From the NCBI GenBank assembly GCA_018398585.1, contig JAGTTD010000015.1, positions 2,733,001 to 2,797,000 of the forward strand: DNA of 64,000 bases, read 5' to 3'. This document shows, in pieces, positions 1-10,262 of this stretch. Position 1 is the first letter of the stretch. Each line of letters opens with the position of its first letter. A model generated the notes under the pieces. The model did no database searches and was not told the DNA's origin. It saw nothing but the letters and a program-made list of their open reading frames with translations. This DNA comes from Simmondsia chinensis (taxonomy: Eukaryota > Streptophyta > Magnoliopsida > Caryophyllales > Simmondsiaceae). A program made the position numbers and the translations under genes.

Positions 1-74
1 CATTGGTTAATGAAATCATTTTTAGATTTTAAATGATAACTGAAATTTGTGTCATTAATGAAACAAACATAAAA

Positions 75-181
75 ACCTCTCTACCACACGGAAGGGGAAG
101 GCTGCGTACATCAAGCCCCTCCAAACCCTGCTTCGTGCGGGAGCCCCTGTGGCACCGAGACTGTTGTTATTGTTGTTGTAC
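75..181 (+). mobile_element. SINE, 3'-tail-only copy (shared-tail superfamily)
   Basis: This short retroposon contains the tail module repeated through the window: a GGCTGCGTACATC core, CCAAACCCTGCTT, GCGGGAGCCCCT, then a TTG-rich end. A perfect 16-bp direct repeat (TGAAACAAACATAAAA at 59-74 and 182-197) flanks it, which is a target-site duplication. It is therefore a genuine insertion, 5'-truncated relative to the longer copies. Confidence 0.8.
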
Positions 182-392
182 TGAAACAAACATAAAAGGC
201 ATGTCTATTACAACTCCACATAAGATAATTTTGTAGTACAAGAGTTACGTATATTTAATAATATAGTTTAGACAATAATATGCAAAAAATTTTAGTATAA
301 TTATCATACATATTTTAACTTTTTGAATATAAATACAATTCGTACATTGTATAGAAATTAACTAGTATTTTAGTCATATCAAAGTCTTTGGC

Positions 393-585
393 GCCCATCA
401 TGAAGGCGTCTCAATTGGTGGCGTCTCTTATCCATGCGGTCATCGCTCAAGGGTCAGGAATTCGATTCTCACTGAGGATATACTCATGATTTACCTGCTT
501 ACGGGGATTGTGGGCCTCCTTATGCATCGGGATTGGCTGGAGACAACCAATCCCTCGTTAAAAAAAAAAAAAAAGAAAAAATTCT
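393..585 (+). mobile_element. tRNA-derived SINE with poly(A) tail
   Basis: A retroposon of about 190 bp ending in a run of A at about 559-580. An 11-bp target-site duplication (AAGTCTTTGGC at 382-392 and 586-596) flanks it. A box-B-like pol III promoter (GGAATTCGATTCTC, about 457-470) lies in the first half, as in tRNA-headed plant SINEs. The body and the poly(A) end differ from the TTG-tailed family, so this is a separate lineage. Confidence 0.75.
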
Positions 586-828
586 AAGTCTTTGGCAAAT
601 TAACTTCCTTTCCTTATACAGATTTGGATTGAATTCTTCCCACGTGAGGAACACAGCACACGGTACAAAAAGTGTACAACAAATTAAAATAAAGAGCTTT
701 AACAGAAATATTAATAAATATTAATCTCTTGTACTTTTATTCCTTTGTAAATTGGAAAAAAATTCAGAATAGCAATTGGAGTTCGAGCCTTTCCCCAAAA
801 AGAGTTAAAAAATAATTAAAATAATTTT

Positions 829-968
829 ACAATAATATTATTATTAGAGTAAAATTATTAATGATAGAGCAAAACTGTAGTTTTTAAGATAATTTTGTAG
901 CAATTGTTATTTGTAAGTTATATCATTGCTTTGACAATAATAATTTTGATCTTATAATAATAACTCCC
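829..968. repeat. Short AT-rich palindromic MITE (family S)
   Basis: About 140 bp of AT-rich DNA with ends of the type AATAATATTATT...AGAGTAAAATTATTA and the inverse AATAATAATTTTGATCTTATAATAA. Very similar short palindromic units occur at 2793, 9699, 10640, 12606, 16553, 46196, 46372, 51125, 54505, 57345, 58783 and 62150. Length, symmetry and copy number fit a non-autonomous DNA transposon, but no superfamily is assigned. Confidence 0.5.
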
Positions 969-1888
969 TCATTTTAAGATTTAAAATAAATTTTTGTAAT
1001 GTGGCACTGTAGGGTGATTTTGTTTCAATAAAATAGTTTAAAATGTTATTTTTCTTGAAAATTTAATGTATAAGAAGTTGTGTTTAGTATGATAATGTAG
1101 GAAACGATGATAATTTTTTAAGTTAGGTAATAAAGAGGTTAAAGGGCCGTTTGGTATTTGAGATTGAATATTTGGGTTGAAATGAGGGAATAATAATGAC
1201 CTTTGGCCCGAAAATGCTAAAGACATAACATGATATCATATTCATAATGTATAGTTATTCTTCACTATAGCCCGGCGACTTTCTATTGGAATATAACAAA
1301 TTTTACCGACAAATACTAGTATAACACTTCTCTATTACGCTAATTATGTATCACATTAGCAATTTCAACTTAAAATTTTCTAAATTCTGGTAAAAATTCA
1401 TTTGATTAAATTACGGATAGCACTTTTAAACCTGAGATGTATTATTATTGTAGATGTTCAAATATTAAATTATTTGAGAGACCTATTTTGATTACATTAG
1501 CAATATGTTAATTCATTTGATTAAATTGCGAATATCACGTTTTATAAACGCATCTCTATTGGTGAGATACCTATTTTGTACCTAATATATTAAATAAAAC
1601 TTTATGTTTCAAATGTTTTAGTCACAATATATTGCAATTCGAGCGTTGGATAAAGTTAATAGCAAAGGAATGATGGGTTTATAAAAAGCATAAAGTTTTA
1701 AATTCTTTGAAATCATCATTTAGATTAATTTATTAAATATTTAAAACTTTTTAAAATATTATTTTACAAAGTTTGTAAATCAAATAAATTAATACATTAA
1801 AACCAAGGTACTAGACCTTTTTTGGTTGCCATGAGAAATCGTCTATAAAGTCATATTTTCCAAGAATAAAATTCTCATGTCAACTTTC
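969..1888. other. AT-rich intergenic stretch, no gene seen
   Basis: No plausible coding exon was found. The only structure noted is a small inverted arrangement at about 1141-1209 (GGGCCGTTTGG... and ...CTTTGGCCC), possibly a minute MITE remnant. Confidence 0.5.
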
Positions 1889-1890
1889 CA

Positions 1891-2391
1891 AGGCCTCGTT
1901 TGGCATGTGGAAAGTAAACGAGGGAAGTTTTAATTCATGTGAAATGTGGTTTTGAGGTCTAGTCTTGGTATGTAAGAAGTAGGTAGGATGTAAGAAGTTA
2001 GAACTGTTAGTAAGTTTCAATTGCTGCAACATGCGAGAAGTAACTTACCTAGCCTCTTCTAAGTAAGTTCTATTTCCTTCATAACTTTTAATCCGTATAA
2101 CAATTCTACCCGTTCTAATTTGTGATTATGACAAATTTACTCATTATTCCCTCTATCAAAGATGATAGAAGATTGGACATGGGCATAATGGTCATTTTAA
2201 TATTATTTCATAGGAGGTATTATGTCAACCAAATAAAACACGAGTAAAATTTTCAGGAAGTTCTATTTCCTATATGGGCAACCAAACACGTTTATACTAC
2301 TTTCCAGGAAGTTGACAAAGGAAAGTGGATTCCTGGAAAGTATGACTTTATGTAAAAATTTAATTCCTTCGACAACTAAACGACGCCTAAG
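1891..2391. mobile_element. MITE with GGCCTCGTTTGG-type inverted ends
   Basis: The left end reads GGCCTCGTTTGGCATG. The right end, read on the other strand, is GGCGTCGTTTAGTTGTC, so the ends are imperfect inverted repeats. The inside repeats variants of AGGAAGTTCTATTTCC and AGTAACTTAC. The flanking three bases (CAA/TAA) could be a TWA-type duplication as in PIF/Harbinger elements, but this is weak. Confidence 0.5.
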
Positions 2392-2792
2392 AAGTAGGTA
2401 TCAAGTCTTTGGTTAACAAGATAAAAAATAAAATTCCTTTAAGAGTTAGATAACAACAAAGAAATTAGAACTTACTTGGGATGATTAAGTAAATTACTTA
2501 CCATTTTAATTTCACTTTTCATATTTTACCAATTTTCTAATAATCAAACAAAAAGTCAAATAATCAGTTCTCATAAATTTCTATTTCTTACGTTTACTAC
2601 CTAATAACCGAACAAAGACCAAATATATAAAGAAACAAAAATGTTGTATGTTGCTAGAAAAAAAAGCACGAAAATGTTACCAGAAACAGGAGATTAGGAA
2701 TTAGTTTGTTGTTAACGACAAACTATACCCAAATCGTGGCATTTTTGTGCGCTCCCTTCTTGTGTCGTATAGCGTTACTCATGAGGAAAAGT

Positions 2793-2905
2793 TATAACTA
2801 ATGATGCAATATACAAAAAATCATAACTACAAAATTTTCTTTAAAATAATAATATTATACTAATAATAATAATTTTACTCTAACAATAATATTATTTATA
2901 TAAGT
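2793..2905. repeat. Short AT-rich palindromic MITE (family S)
   Basis: Same family as 829-968: GTTATAACTAATGATGC at one end and TTTTACTCTAACAATAATATTA at the other. It sits about 170 bp upstream of the first ERF start codon, so it lies in or next to that promoter. Confidence 0.5.
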
Positions 2906-3072
2906 TATTATATTAATGACTGATATATTTAGTGGGGGAGAGGGTGAAAAATACAGCAGAAACCGCAGATTACGGGAGAGAGAGAGAGAGATTCTCTCTC
3001 CTCCAACCTTTTATAACTCTCTACCCCACCCCCCACGTCCCTTCACTTTCTCTCTCTCTCTCTCTCTCTCAA
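2906..3072 (+). promoter_or_regulatory. Proximal promoter and CT-rich leader of the ERF12-like gene
   Basis: A TATA-like TTATAA lies at 3011-3016, about 60 bp before the start codon. A (CT)n run at 3046-3070 lies just before the ATG. CT-rich 5' leaders are common in plant genes. The exact transcription start is inferred. Confidence 0.45.
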
Positions 3073-3573
3073 ATGGACACCACAACCACAACCGCAACAA
3101 CCACCACAAGAAGAGAAGCAGCAGCCCACTACAGAGGCGTCCGCAAGCGCCCCTGGGGCCGCTACGCCGCCGAGATCCGCGACCCTCTTAAGAAGACCCG
3201 CGTCTGGCTCGGCACTTTCGACACCCCTGAACAAGCCGCCCTTGCTTACGACGGCGCCGCCCTCTCTCTCCGTGGCCTCAAAGCCAAGACCAACTTCCCC
3301 CTTCCTCACCTCCCTCCTCCGCCTCCGCCCCAGTCAACTCCGCCTGGGGTGGGGCCGTCGCTTGATCTTAACCTGCTTCCTGCATCCTCCGCCGGCGCCG
3401 GAAGTGGGTACCAACGGTGTGTTCCCGGGCGGTTTCTTGATTATCTGCAAAGTGGGCCTAATGGGCTTAATGGGATTGTTAGGGTCGGGAGTTTTGGGCC
3501 GAGTAGTGAGCCCAGTACGGCGTCGTTTCGCCATGAACTTGATCTGAACCAGCCGCCGCCGCTGTGGCTGTGA
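3073..3573 (+). CDS. ERF12: Class II (EAR-type) ethylene response factor, ERF12/ERF9-like
   Basis: This intronless gene encodes a 166-residue nuclear transcription repressor. A single AP2/ERF DNA-binding domain spans residues about 20-77, with [23 protein letters not shown] and AYDGAA blocks. The Ala and Asp positions typical of ERF (GCC-box-binding) rather than DREB proteins are present. Two EAR repression motifs are visible: DLNLLP at 98-103 and DLNQPP at 157-162, near the C-terminus. The family recruits TOPLESS/SAP18-type corepressors in ethylene, jasmonate and stress responses. The start was set at ATG 3073 because an upstream extension of the frame uses a non-ATG codon and translates CT-repeat leader. 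The N-terminus is a Thr-rich run. The AALAYDGAA block and short length favour ERF12/ERF9 within group VIII; orthology also rests on its neighbours. Confidence 0.93.
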   Translation: MDTTTTTATTTTRREAAAHYRGVRKRPWGRYAAEIRDPLKKTRVWLGTFDTPEQAALAYDGAALSLRGLKAKTNFPLPHLPPPPPPQSTPPGVGPSLDLNLLPASSAGAGSGYQRCVPGRFLDYLQSGPNGLNGIVRVGSFGPSSEPSTASFRHELDLNQPPPLWL

Positions 3574-4322
3574 ATGGAGAGAGAGGAGAAGCTAACTGTG
3601 GAATAATGTGACATTAGTGGGAGTATTAACGACGTCGTTTTGGTGGGGTTGTTGCCCATTTTTGTAATCACTTGTGCTCTTTGTAATTGTCTTTTTATTT
3701 TATTTTTGGTTGCTCTACGTTAGAGAAGATACTGAAAGAAAAAAAAATATTGAAAAGGATGTTGCTGTCTTTGATCCGCGAGACATATTACGGGTGCTAT
3801 TCTTAGCCGCTATAAGCTAATATGAGGTTACGGTTATGTTATAAGCGTTGTTTTGCCTTAGTTTTATAGTGTAATTGTTTTGACTAATGGGTGTAGCAAT
3901 GGGTGTCGGGTTTATACTCAATCCGATACTTATGAATGTTTTTTTGTTATTTTTTACTGTCTACACTATGCGTATGTCTTTTAAATTTTCCTCATGATGC
4001 TGACTTTTGAATCGTGTGTCATTATTATTAATTATCAAAAATAAAAGAAGATATTAGTGTAGTAATGTAATGCAATGCAATGGCCTACTTCGCATATTTT
4101 TTTTTGGTTAAATTTGCAATTTTCTGCTGTTTGAAATTATAAGTTAGTTGATTTAATCCTAAAGCTAATTGATATTAAGTAAAGTAATGTATTAAACTTT
4201 TTTTTTTCCCTTAGAATTTTCTATATGAACTAGAATCACGTATACAACAACTGCTAACAGATCCATAGAGGATTCTCAGGCTCATAATGGAATGATTATT
4301 TTATTTCGGTAGGAAATATTTG
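3574..4322. other. 3' flank of the ERF12-like gene, no other gene seen
   Basis: The T-rich DNA just after the stop probably holds the 3' UTR and polyadenylation region. No further coding exon was recognised. Confidence 0.5.
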
Positions 4323-4436
4323 GCCTCGTTTGATTGCAACATAAATTCATTTCTTGCCGAAAGTTGTATTTTTATTTTTTACATCTACTTTTTTTTATCG
4401 GTTTCTACATCTACTTCCTACGTAGCAAATGAGGCC
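4323..4436. mobile_element. Small MITE (about 114 bp), GGCCTCGTTTG ends
   Basis: The left end GGCCTCGTTTGATTG and the right end GCAAATGAGGCC form inverted repeats. The terminal motif is shared with the element at 1891-2391, so it may be a shorter derivative of that family. Confidence 0.5.
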
Positions 4437-4594
4437 TTTGTATATTAGTAAAATTATGAGTCACCATCTCGATTCGAGGCGTAATTTATTCAATTTGTAT
4501 TTAGGGTGCTAATGTATTATTGAAAACATGTATAAAAGATCTACATGTTTCAATAAAAATTCATCCAATTTAATAAAAATTTTAAATCTGTAGC

Positions 4595-4596
<2 letters not shown>

Positions 4597-4631
<35 letters not shown>
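4597..4631. repeat. (AT)n microsatellite
   Basis: Uninterrupted AT dinucleotide run of about 35 bp in AT-rich intergenic DNA. Confidence 0.9.
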
Positions 4632-4633
<2 letters not shown>

Positions 4634-4816
4634 TAAAAAAGTATTTTATTACTGGAGTATAATAAAATTTGAAAATTTACTACTAAATGTTTTTTTATGA
4701 AGATCTTATGTTGAAGTGTGGTGAATTTTTATTATAATTTCACAATTCTACCTTAAAATGTAATATTTTTTTTTGGATAAAAAATACAATTGTCAAATAA
4801 TTTTCTTTACCTCTCT

Positions 4817-5263
4817 TCGTTGGCTTTTGTGGCTCGTGACTCCTCAGGTTCTATTGCTGATGGTGGCTGTGGGTCTGATTTTGCTTCTTCTCCGCTGGTT
4901 GTTGAGTGTTGTGCTATTCGGATGACTTTTTTTTTTCTGCTAGGATAGGATTTCAGGAGGTTATGATTGAGTCTGATTGTCTCGGTGCCACCAAAGCTTT
5001 CCAACGGCCCTCTAGCCCACCTTGGGAGATTTCGGCTTTGGTTAGGGAAGTTCTTTTTTGCTTTGTGATGTTTTTTCTTGTTTCTCCTTCTTTTGGGTTT
5101 GTAGAGGGGCCAATTTTGTAGCTCACGAGGTCGCTCGTTTACAATAGAATTGATGTTTTTATGCGGGATTGGGTGGCGGAGCCCCCTCCCTTGGTTTTGG
5201 CTGTTATTTTAGCCGATTGGAATGATTAATCCTGCCTTGGGCTTTCTTGATCCAAAAAAAAAA
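4817..5263 (+). pseudogene. 3' end of a LINE: broken RNase H-like domain plus poly(A)
   Basis: Two reading frames joined by a frameshift near a T-run (4926-4935) give the RNase H-like domain found at the C-terminus of plant LINE polyproteins. The first part reads FVARDSSGS...PLVVECCAIRM. The second contains GFQEVMIESDC and PPWEISALVREV. A third frame restores RGANFVAHEVARL, the usual end of the domain. The segment ends in A(11) at 5253-5263. It is a 5'-truncated, dead non-LTR insertion; the reverse transcriptase and endonuclease parts are missing. Confidence 0.75.
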
Positions 5264-6225
5264 GTATATGATATATGTTAAAGTTTTTGGCAAAAATTCT
5301 TTATATTAAGACAAATTTTACGAATTATTGTATGACATCATTGTTTAGGTGGCATATTCAAGAAAAATATTTTACCAAATTTTGATAATGCTACTTATAT
5401 ATTGTCACAATCAGCATATTAATGACAAGGAATAACAATATTTCCTAACAAATACTGTTGACTACGCCAGAGGAATACATTACTATTAATAATTATTGGG
5501 TAAAATATAGTAAAATCTTCTAAACTTTATAATTAATTATAACATATTTTTTGTAGTTTTAATTTTAAAAAATAGCCCCTAAATTTTATAAATTAACACA
5601 ATATATCCCCTACACTTTCAATTTTATAAAATAATCCCTCGAACTTTCTTATTAGTCACAACTCACTCCCTGAACTTTGAATAAACATAACACACCACTT
5701 AAATATTTATAAATTTTAAAATAAAAAAGTATGAAATTAAAAATTTTAAATAAATTATGAAAGATAATTTTTTGAAAAAAGTGTAAAAAAATATAGTAAT
5801 AATTTAAAATTTTATTGTTCAATATTTTAAAAAAATATTTTTTTTAGTATTTATTTTTAAATTTTAAATTTTATAAATTTTTTTAGTTTTAAATTTTTAA
5901 TCAGATTTTACAATTTAATTTTTTTAAAAATATTATATTTTCTCTTATAGTATTTTTTTAGAAATTTAAAAAAATATTTTAATATCTTCTATTTACTATA
6001 TTAATTATAATAATTATTTTTTATAAATATCAAAAAATTATCTTATCTTTTATCTAGAAATATAAAGCTCATACCTTTTATCTAAAAATATAATTTCCTA
6101 TCTTGTGTATAAAACTAAAAAATCTCTTATTTTTAATTTGCTACAAAGCTACTACCTTTTCCTTTAGTCTAAAAATATAAATTCCTATATTAAAAAATCT
6201 CTTATCCTTTATTATTATTTTATAT
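5264..6225. other. AT-rich intergenic stretch, probably MITE debris
   Basis: About 5520-5720 contains tandem-like phrases (AACTTT, ATTTTATAAAATAATCC) of the kind seen in AT-rich MITEs elsewhere in the window. The rest is long A/T runs. No gene is seen. Confidence 0.4.
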
Positions 6226-6600
6226 ATTAAATAATGTGACTCTACTAAATTTTTTTGATACTCTGTTTTATTATTTTGTTGTTAATTGAGTTAGGAGGGT
6301 TATAGGGTTTATTATTTTATTAAATAATGTGGAACACTTTGTTTAAGGTGCCTTTTGGACGCTTAACGGAGGATTAAAAACGGCAGACGACATAGGGTTA
6401 TAGGGTTTGTAACGGCGTCCGTACGCCGTCACTTTTCGGACGCCGTTTGTGACGTCGTCCGAAAGACCTGTAAATTTTTTCCCAGCAGACGCCGTTTGAA
6501 ACGGAGTTTCATGATAAAACTACAGTAAAGTATACTATTTTCGTAAATATTTTTTTAATTATGCTATTTTGATAAAAATTTATATAAAATATGTCACTTT
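6226..6600 (-). mobile_element. MULE-like end fragment with GC-rich palindromes
   Basis: Read on the minus strand, this stretch follows the same order as 30440-30860. It has an AT-rich end with AAAGTGACATATTT and AAAATAGCATA, then CGTTTCAAACGGCG and ACGGCGTCCG palindromes, then CTCCTAACTCAATTAACAA and AAATTTAGTAGAGT. It is therefore a second, inverted and truncated copy of the element carrying the PMD pseudogene. The GC-rich part (6355-6505) stands out from the AT-rich background. Confidence 0.6.
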
Positions 6601-6666
6601 GATAATTTATTCTCTATATGATAGGAAGTGAGCCGTTGACACTGTGGTTATAGCGGGGAAGAGGGT

Positions 6667-6680
6667 GGGGGGGGGGGGGT

Positions 6681-6723
<43 letters not shown>
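6667..6723. repeat. Long G homopolymer (G13-T-G43)
   Basis: Thirteen G, one T, then forty-three G. The forward strand is expected to be able to form G-quadruplex structure. The length should be treated cautiously, because such tracts are hard to sequence and assemble. Confidence 0.85.
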
Positions 6724-6726
<3 letters not shown>

Positions 6727-6759
6727 GTGATCCGCACGGAGATCCAATCTTAGACCCCC

Positions 6760-7767
6760 TGCTTTACGGCTTTCTTTCGTTCTTAATTTAATTGGCGAGT
6801 GCCTTCCACGCTGACATACCGAGCGTGGGCCAAAAATCACGCAGGTGCGGTGAAAATGTGACAAATCCGCAGCCTGCGCTCTTGTATAGCGTGTACTACT
6901 TCCCCCTACATCCTCACATTCTTTATTTACTTTTTTTAAATTATTCAGATTTTTTTGAATTTACAATGGGTTCTAACATTTTACCGTATTAATAAAAAAT
7001 ATTTATATTTAAAAATTTAAAATTAAAATTATGACATAATAACAAATTTAGCATCTCAAGGGCTTCAGTATGAGCAGAGTCTTGGGAGGATTAAATATAT
7101 GCAGCCTTACATCTTTAAGGTTCTGCTTTAAAAGTAGACTATATCCGAAGATCCGCAACTTCAGAAAGTATGAAAGCATAAAAATATAAGAGCAAAAATA
7201 CGGCACAAGGCAAGAATGACAAAAGTATAAAGCAGCAAAAGGTAAATAATAGGCAAATAAAACAGCTCCCAACCATATCAAGTACACCAAAAAGGCAATC
7301 ATATAAACCTAGGAACACTAGTGTTAGCCAAAATGTGGCTCCTCTATTTTAAAACGTTAAATCGGCTACCCTTATATTAGTCCTCCTCTAAGCTCTATCC
7401 AAGATCATTTCCTTCCTTAAGTTTAAGTAGGTAAGGTCAAGTCGAATCATTTTCAGTCATCTCTTCGTTGCACTCCCTCTGCTTCTCTTGCCGAACATAA
7501 TATAGATTTATTTTATTTAAAATTTTTGAAAAAGAAATAAATAATAAAAGTTGAAAATTTGAAATATTGAAATGATAATTTTGTTATAATATTTATTTAA
7601 TATTTTAAAAGAAAAGGACAGGCTAGGATGAAGAAGTGAGAGAGTGTACAATCTGAAAATAAAATAAAAATAAAATAAAAAAAGCAGAGAAATATACAAT
7701 GAAACACGCAAAGCTTGTTTCAGTGTCAGACTCCCCTCCAGTTTCACCCCCCTTTTTTATTTTTAGG
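6760..7767. other. Intergenic, no gene seen
   Basis: Mixed-composition DNA without a recognisable exon. Short open frames here have no plausible domain. The segment at about 7050-7310 is less AT-rich than its surroundings, but nothing was recognised in it. Confidence 0.4.
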
Positions 7768-8264
7768 ATAAATTAAAAAAAAAAAAAACTTATCTTTTAC
7801 TTTAAAAATAAAAAAAAAATTTAACTAATAAAAATATTTACAAAACTCTGTTACTTTTCAAAATTTATCATTTAATTTTTATATAACTTATTTTAATCAT
7901 TTTAGACCTAATATTTAATTTTATTTTTAGAAAATAATTTTATATTATTAGATAAAAATTAAATATTTTATATTTTTAATAAAAAATTAAGAAAATTTTC
8001 AATATTTTGTAAAATGTAATTATTTCAAATAATTATAGCAATATTATATAAGTTTAGAAGATAAAAAATCTTTTAAAATTTTAAAAAATATTATAAAATA
8101 AAATATAACTTTTTTATTGAGGGCCAAAATGGTCAAAGAAAGGTTATTTAAAGACAAAATAAAAAAAATTTAAATATTAGGGAGTTTAGTAAATAATTTT
8201 ATTTGTGAATGAGTTTTTTTTGTTAATGAAGTAAAAGTCAGATAAATTTTATGTAATTTATTTT
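7768..8264. mobile_element. MITE of about 500 bp (family M2), copy 1
   Basis: This stretch aligns along its whole length with 29693-30192. Shared blocks include AAAATATTTACAAAACTCTG, ATTATTAGATAAAAATT, ATATTATATAAGTTTAGAAG and GGCCAAAATGGTCAAA. The ends are inverted repeats of the GGRTAAATTA type. It is non-coding and probably a non-autonomous DNA transposon. This copy is the more decayed of the two. Confidence 0.65.
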
Positions 8265-8777
8265 TATTCACCCCCCTCATTTCTTCTCTTTTATTCAGTT
8301 TTTATATTTCATTTCTATTTATATTTTTAAAATATAAAATAATTGAATTATAAAAACAATACTCAATTTCATTTGTTCATGTTGATCAAAAAAAATTAAT
8401 TTGTTTCTATTTTGTTAAATATTAACGGGGCAATATTATAGTTAAAAAATTATTATTATAAGAAAAGGGTCAAAATTTTCAGATAATTTTGTAATTTTTA
8501 TTTTATAACATTTTTGATATGTAAATAATAAATTTTATATTATATTTCTAATATTAAAAAAGCAGAGTAATAAATGCAGAAAGGTGCAGGTGCCTCGCAG
8601 TCCTCGCAACTGCAGCCTCATCGTCATCATCACTTTCAGTTCCCCCTCTCCCCCCACTAATTTTGTATTTTGTTATTTCTCATCAAAAAAATTAATAAGA
8701 GCAATTAATATAATTTATAATAAATCTTTTCAGATTACGGATTCTCAGAAACAGTATCTTATTAGGGTATCATTTTA
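8265..8777. other. AT-rich intergenic, no gene seen
   Basis: No coding exon or clear repeat was recognised. A slightly GC-richer patch at about 8585-8660 has no assignable function. Confidence 0.4.
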
Positions 8778-8868
8778 AAGAGGTAAGAATGGGTACATCC
8801 TATCCCTCCCAAATCCTATTTATGCGAGAGTCGTTGAGGCATTGAATCTGTTATTGTTATTGTTGCAC
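8778..8868 (+). mobile_element. SINE tail fragment (shared-tail superfamily)
   Basis: Diverged tail: GAGGTAAGAATGGGTACATCC, CCCAAATCCTATTTATGCG, then TTGAGGCATTG and a TTATTGTTATTGTTG end. There is no head region. Confidence 0.65.
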
Positions 8869-9340
8869 ATAACTTACAAATTTGCCTGCTACTTATAATT
8901 TTGATATCAAAATAACATTATCTACTCTAATATTAATTAATAAAACAAATGATATAGTATTAGTTGCTAAATAATATGATCGAATAATATAAACAATTAT
9001 ATTTTTGTAATTCTAATTTTTTTAAATATGGTACGTATAAAAAAAATAAGTTTATTGTAATTTATTTCATTATAAGTTTATATACCTTACTTATTAGTTA
9101 ATTTAATACTACTATTAGTAATTATATTAATTTAATACTTATACAATTTAATTTATTTTAATTAAACGGCCTAATATTCAAATAAATACTAATTGTTAAA
9201 AAAATTGTAACAACACGTTCATCGTATGTAAATATTGAGTCATTTCCAAACAGCCTTTCATCATATGTAACAACGTGTTCACCCAAACATCAACATTAGT
9301 TTCGTTATTTGACTTCATTGAATTAATGTTAATTTTGTAG
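8869..9340. other. AT-rich intergenic, no gene seen
   Basis: Only A/T-rich DNA with a repeated phrase (CAACACGTTCA/CAACGTGTTCA at about 9212 and 9271). No exon was recognised. Confidence 0.4.
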
Positions 9341-9353
9341 CGACCAAGTTAAT

Positions 9354-9612
9354 GCAACAATAACACCAACAGACCCAGTGCTTAAGGGCTCCCGCGTAAG
9401 CGGGGTTTGGGAGAGGTGGATGTACGCACCTTTACTCTTTCAGGGTTTAACCCTGGCGAGAGGTTGTTTCCGAGGACCCCCGACCTTATAGGGTTAGCAA
9501 ATCGAGAACTTTCCATGAGGTCACCCATCCTGGTACTACTCTCACCCAAGCACGCTTAACTTTAGAGTTCTAATAGGATTCGGTGCCTTAGCGCCTGGTA
9601 AATGAAACCTAA
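9354..9612 (-). mobile_element. 5S rRNA-headed SINE, near full length
   Basis: On the minus strand this begins with a 5S rRNA-like head, recognisable by ACCGAATCC, AGAACTC, AAGTTAAGCGTGCTTGGG, AGAGTAGTACCAGGATGGGT and GACCTC. It then continues into GGGGGTCCTCGGAAAC, GTGCGTACATCC, GCGGGAGCCC and a TTG-like end. A 13-bp target-site duplication (CGACCAARTTAAT at 9341-9353 and 9613-9625) flanks it. The 5S part covers close to the whole rRNA, including the internal pol III promoter region. It is a retroposon, not a functional 5S gene. Confidence 0.85.
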
Positions 9613-9698
9613 CGACCAAATTAATATAATTAAAAATATAAGTACTAAATTGATAAAATAAGCAACCCATAAGGTTTAGAGACTTAAATAATAATACT

Positions 9699-9833
9699 AA
9701 ATAATTTGGGGGTTATTATTATTATTAAATTAATAATATAATTTATAAATAATAAGAGTTATAAAATAATTTTAAAAAAATATAATCTTATTTTAACATT
9801 AATAATTTTATTAGAACAATAATATTATCCAAA
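9699..9833. repeat. Short AT-rich palindromic MITE (family S)
   Basis: Same architecture as 829-968: GGGTTATTATTATTATT at one end and AATTTTATTAGAACAATAATAT at the other. Confidence 0.5.
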
Positions 9834-10119
9834 ATTTTGTACGGGTAGTGCAATTTGTTTATGTACCTGCCACATTTTTCTCTCCTATTGACTTTGAATT
9901 TTCAATTTTGATTTGAACGTCATTGTACATTTCTGATTATTATAACTAGTATTATCCTATATAATATATAAAAAGTATTTATAATCTAAAAAAAAAAAAA
10001 TATTACATGCACATGTCTCACTGTTTTAAACTCAAATTATCACTTTTAACTACTAATTTTTTATTAAAATTTTCTTTTAGTTCTTAAACTATTTTTTAAA
10101 ACATCATATGCTAAATTAG

Positions 10120-10245
10120 GTTGGAGGTCCTTGAAAATAGCCTCTCGTTAGGGTTCCATCCTGATGGGGTAAGGCTGGGTAAATTCTACCCCCTCAAATC
10201 CTGCGCAAGCGGGAGCTCTTGAGACACTAGGACAGTTGTTGTTGT
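10120..10245 (+). mobile_element. SINE tail copy with perfect 17-bp duplication
   Basis: It has GGAGGTCCTTGAAAATAGCC, a TGGGGTAAGGCTGGGTAAA variant of the core, GCGGGAGCTCTTGAG and a GTTGTTGTTGT end. ATCATATGCTAAATTAG is perfectly duplicated at 10103-10119 and 10246-10262, so this is a young, 5'-truncated insertion. Confidence 0.85.
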
Positions 10246-10262
10246 ATCATATGCTAAATTAG

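Noticed and set aside
2932..3072. N-terminal extension of the first ERF
   Set aside because: Starts at a non-ATG codon and encodes the CT-repeat leader (Ser-Leu repeat). The ATG at 3073 fits the family length and the TATA position.
6607..6864. Proline-rich frame on the minus strand
   Set aside because: Translation of the G homopolymer; no real protein.
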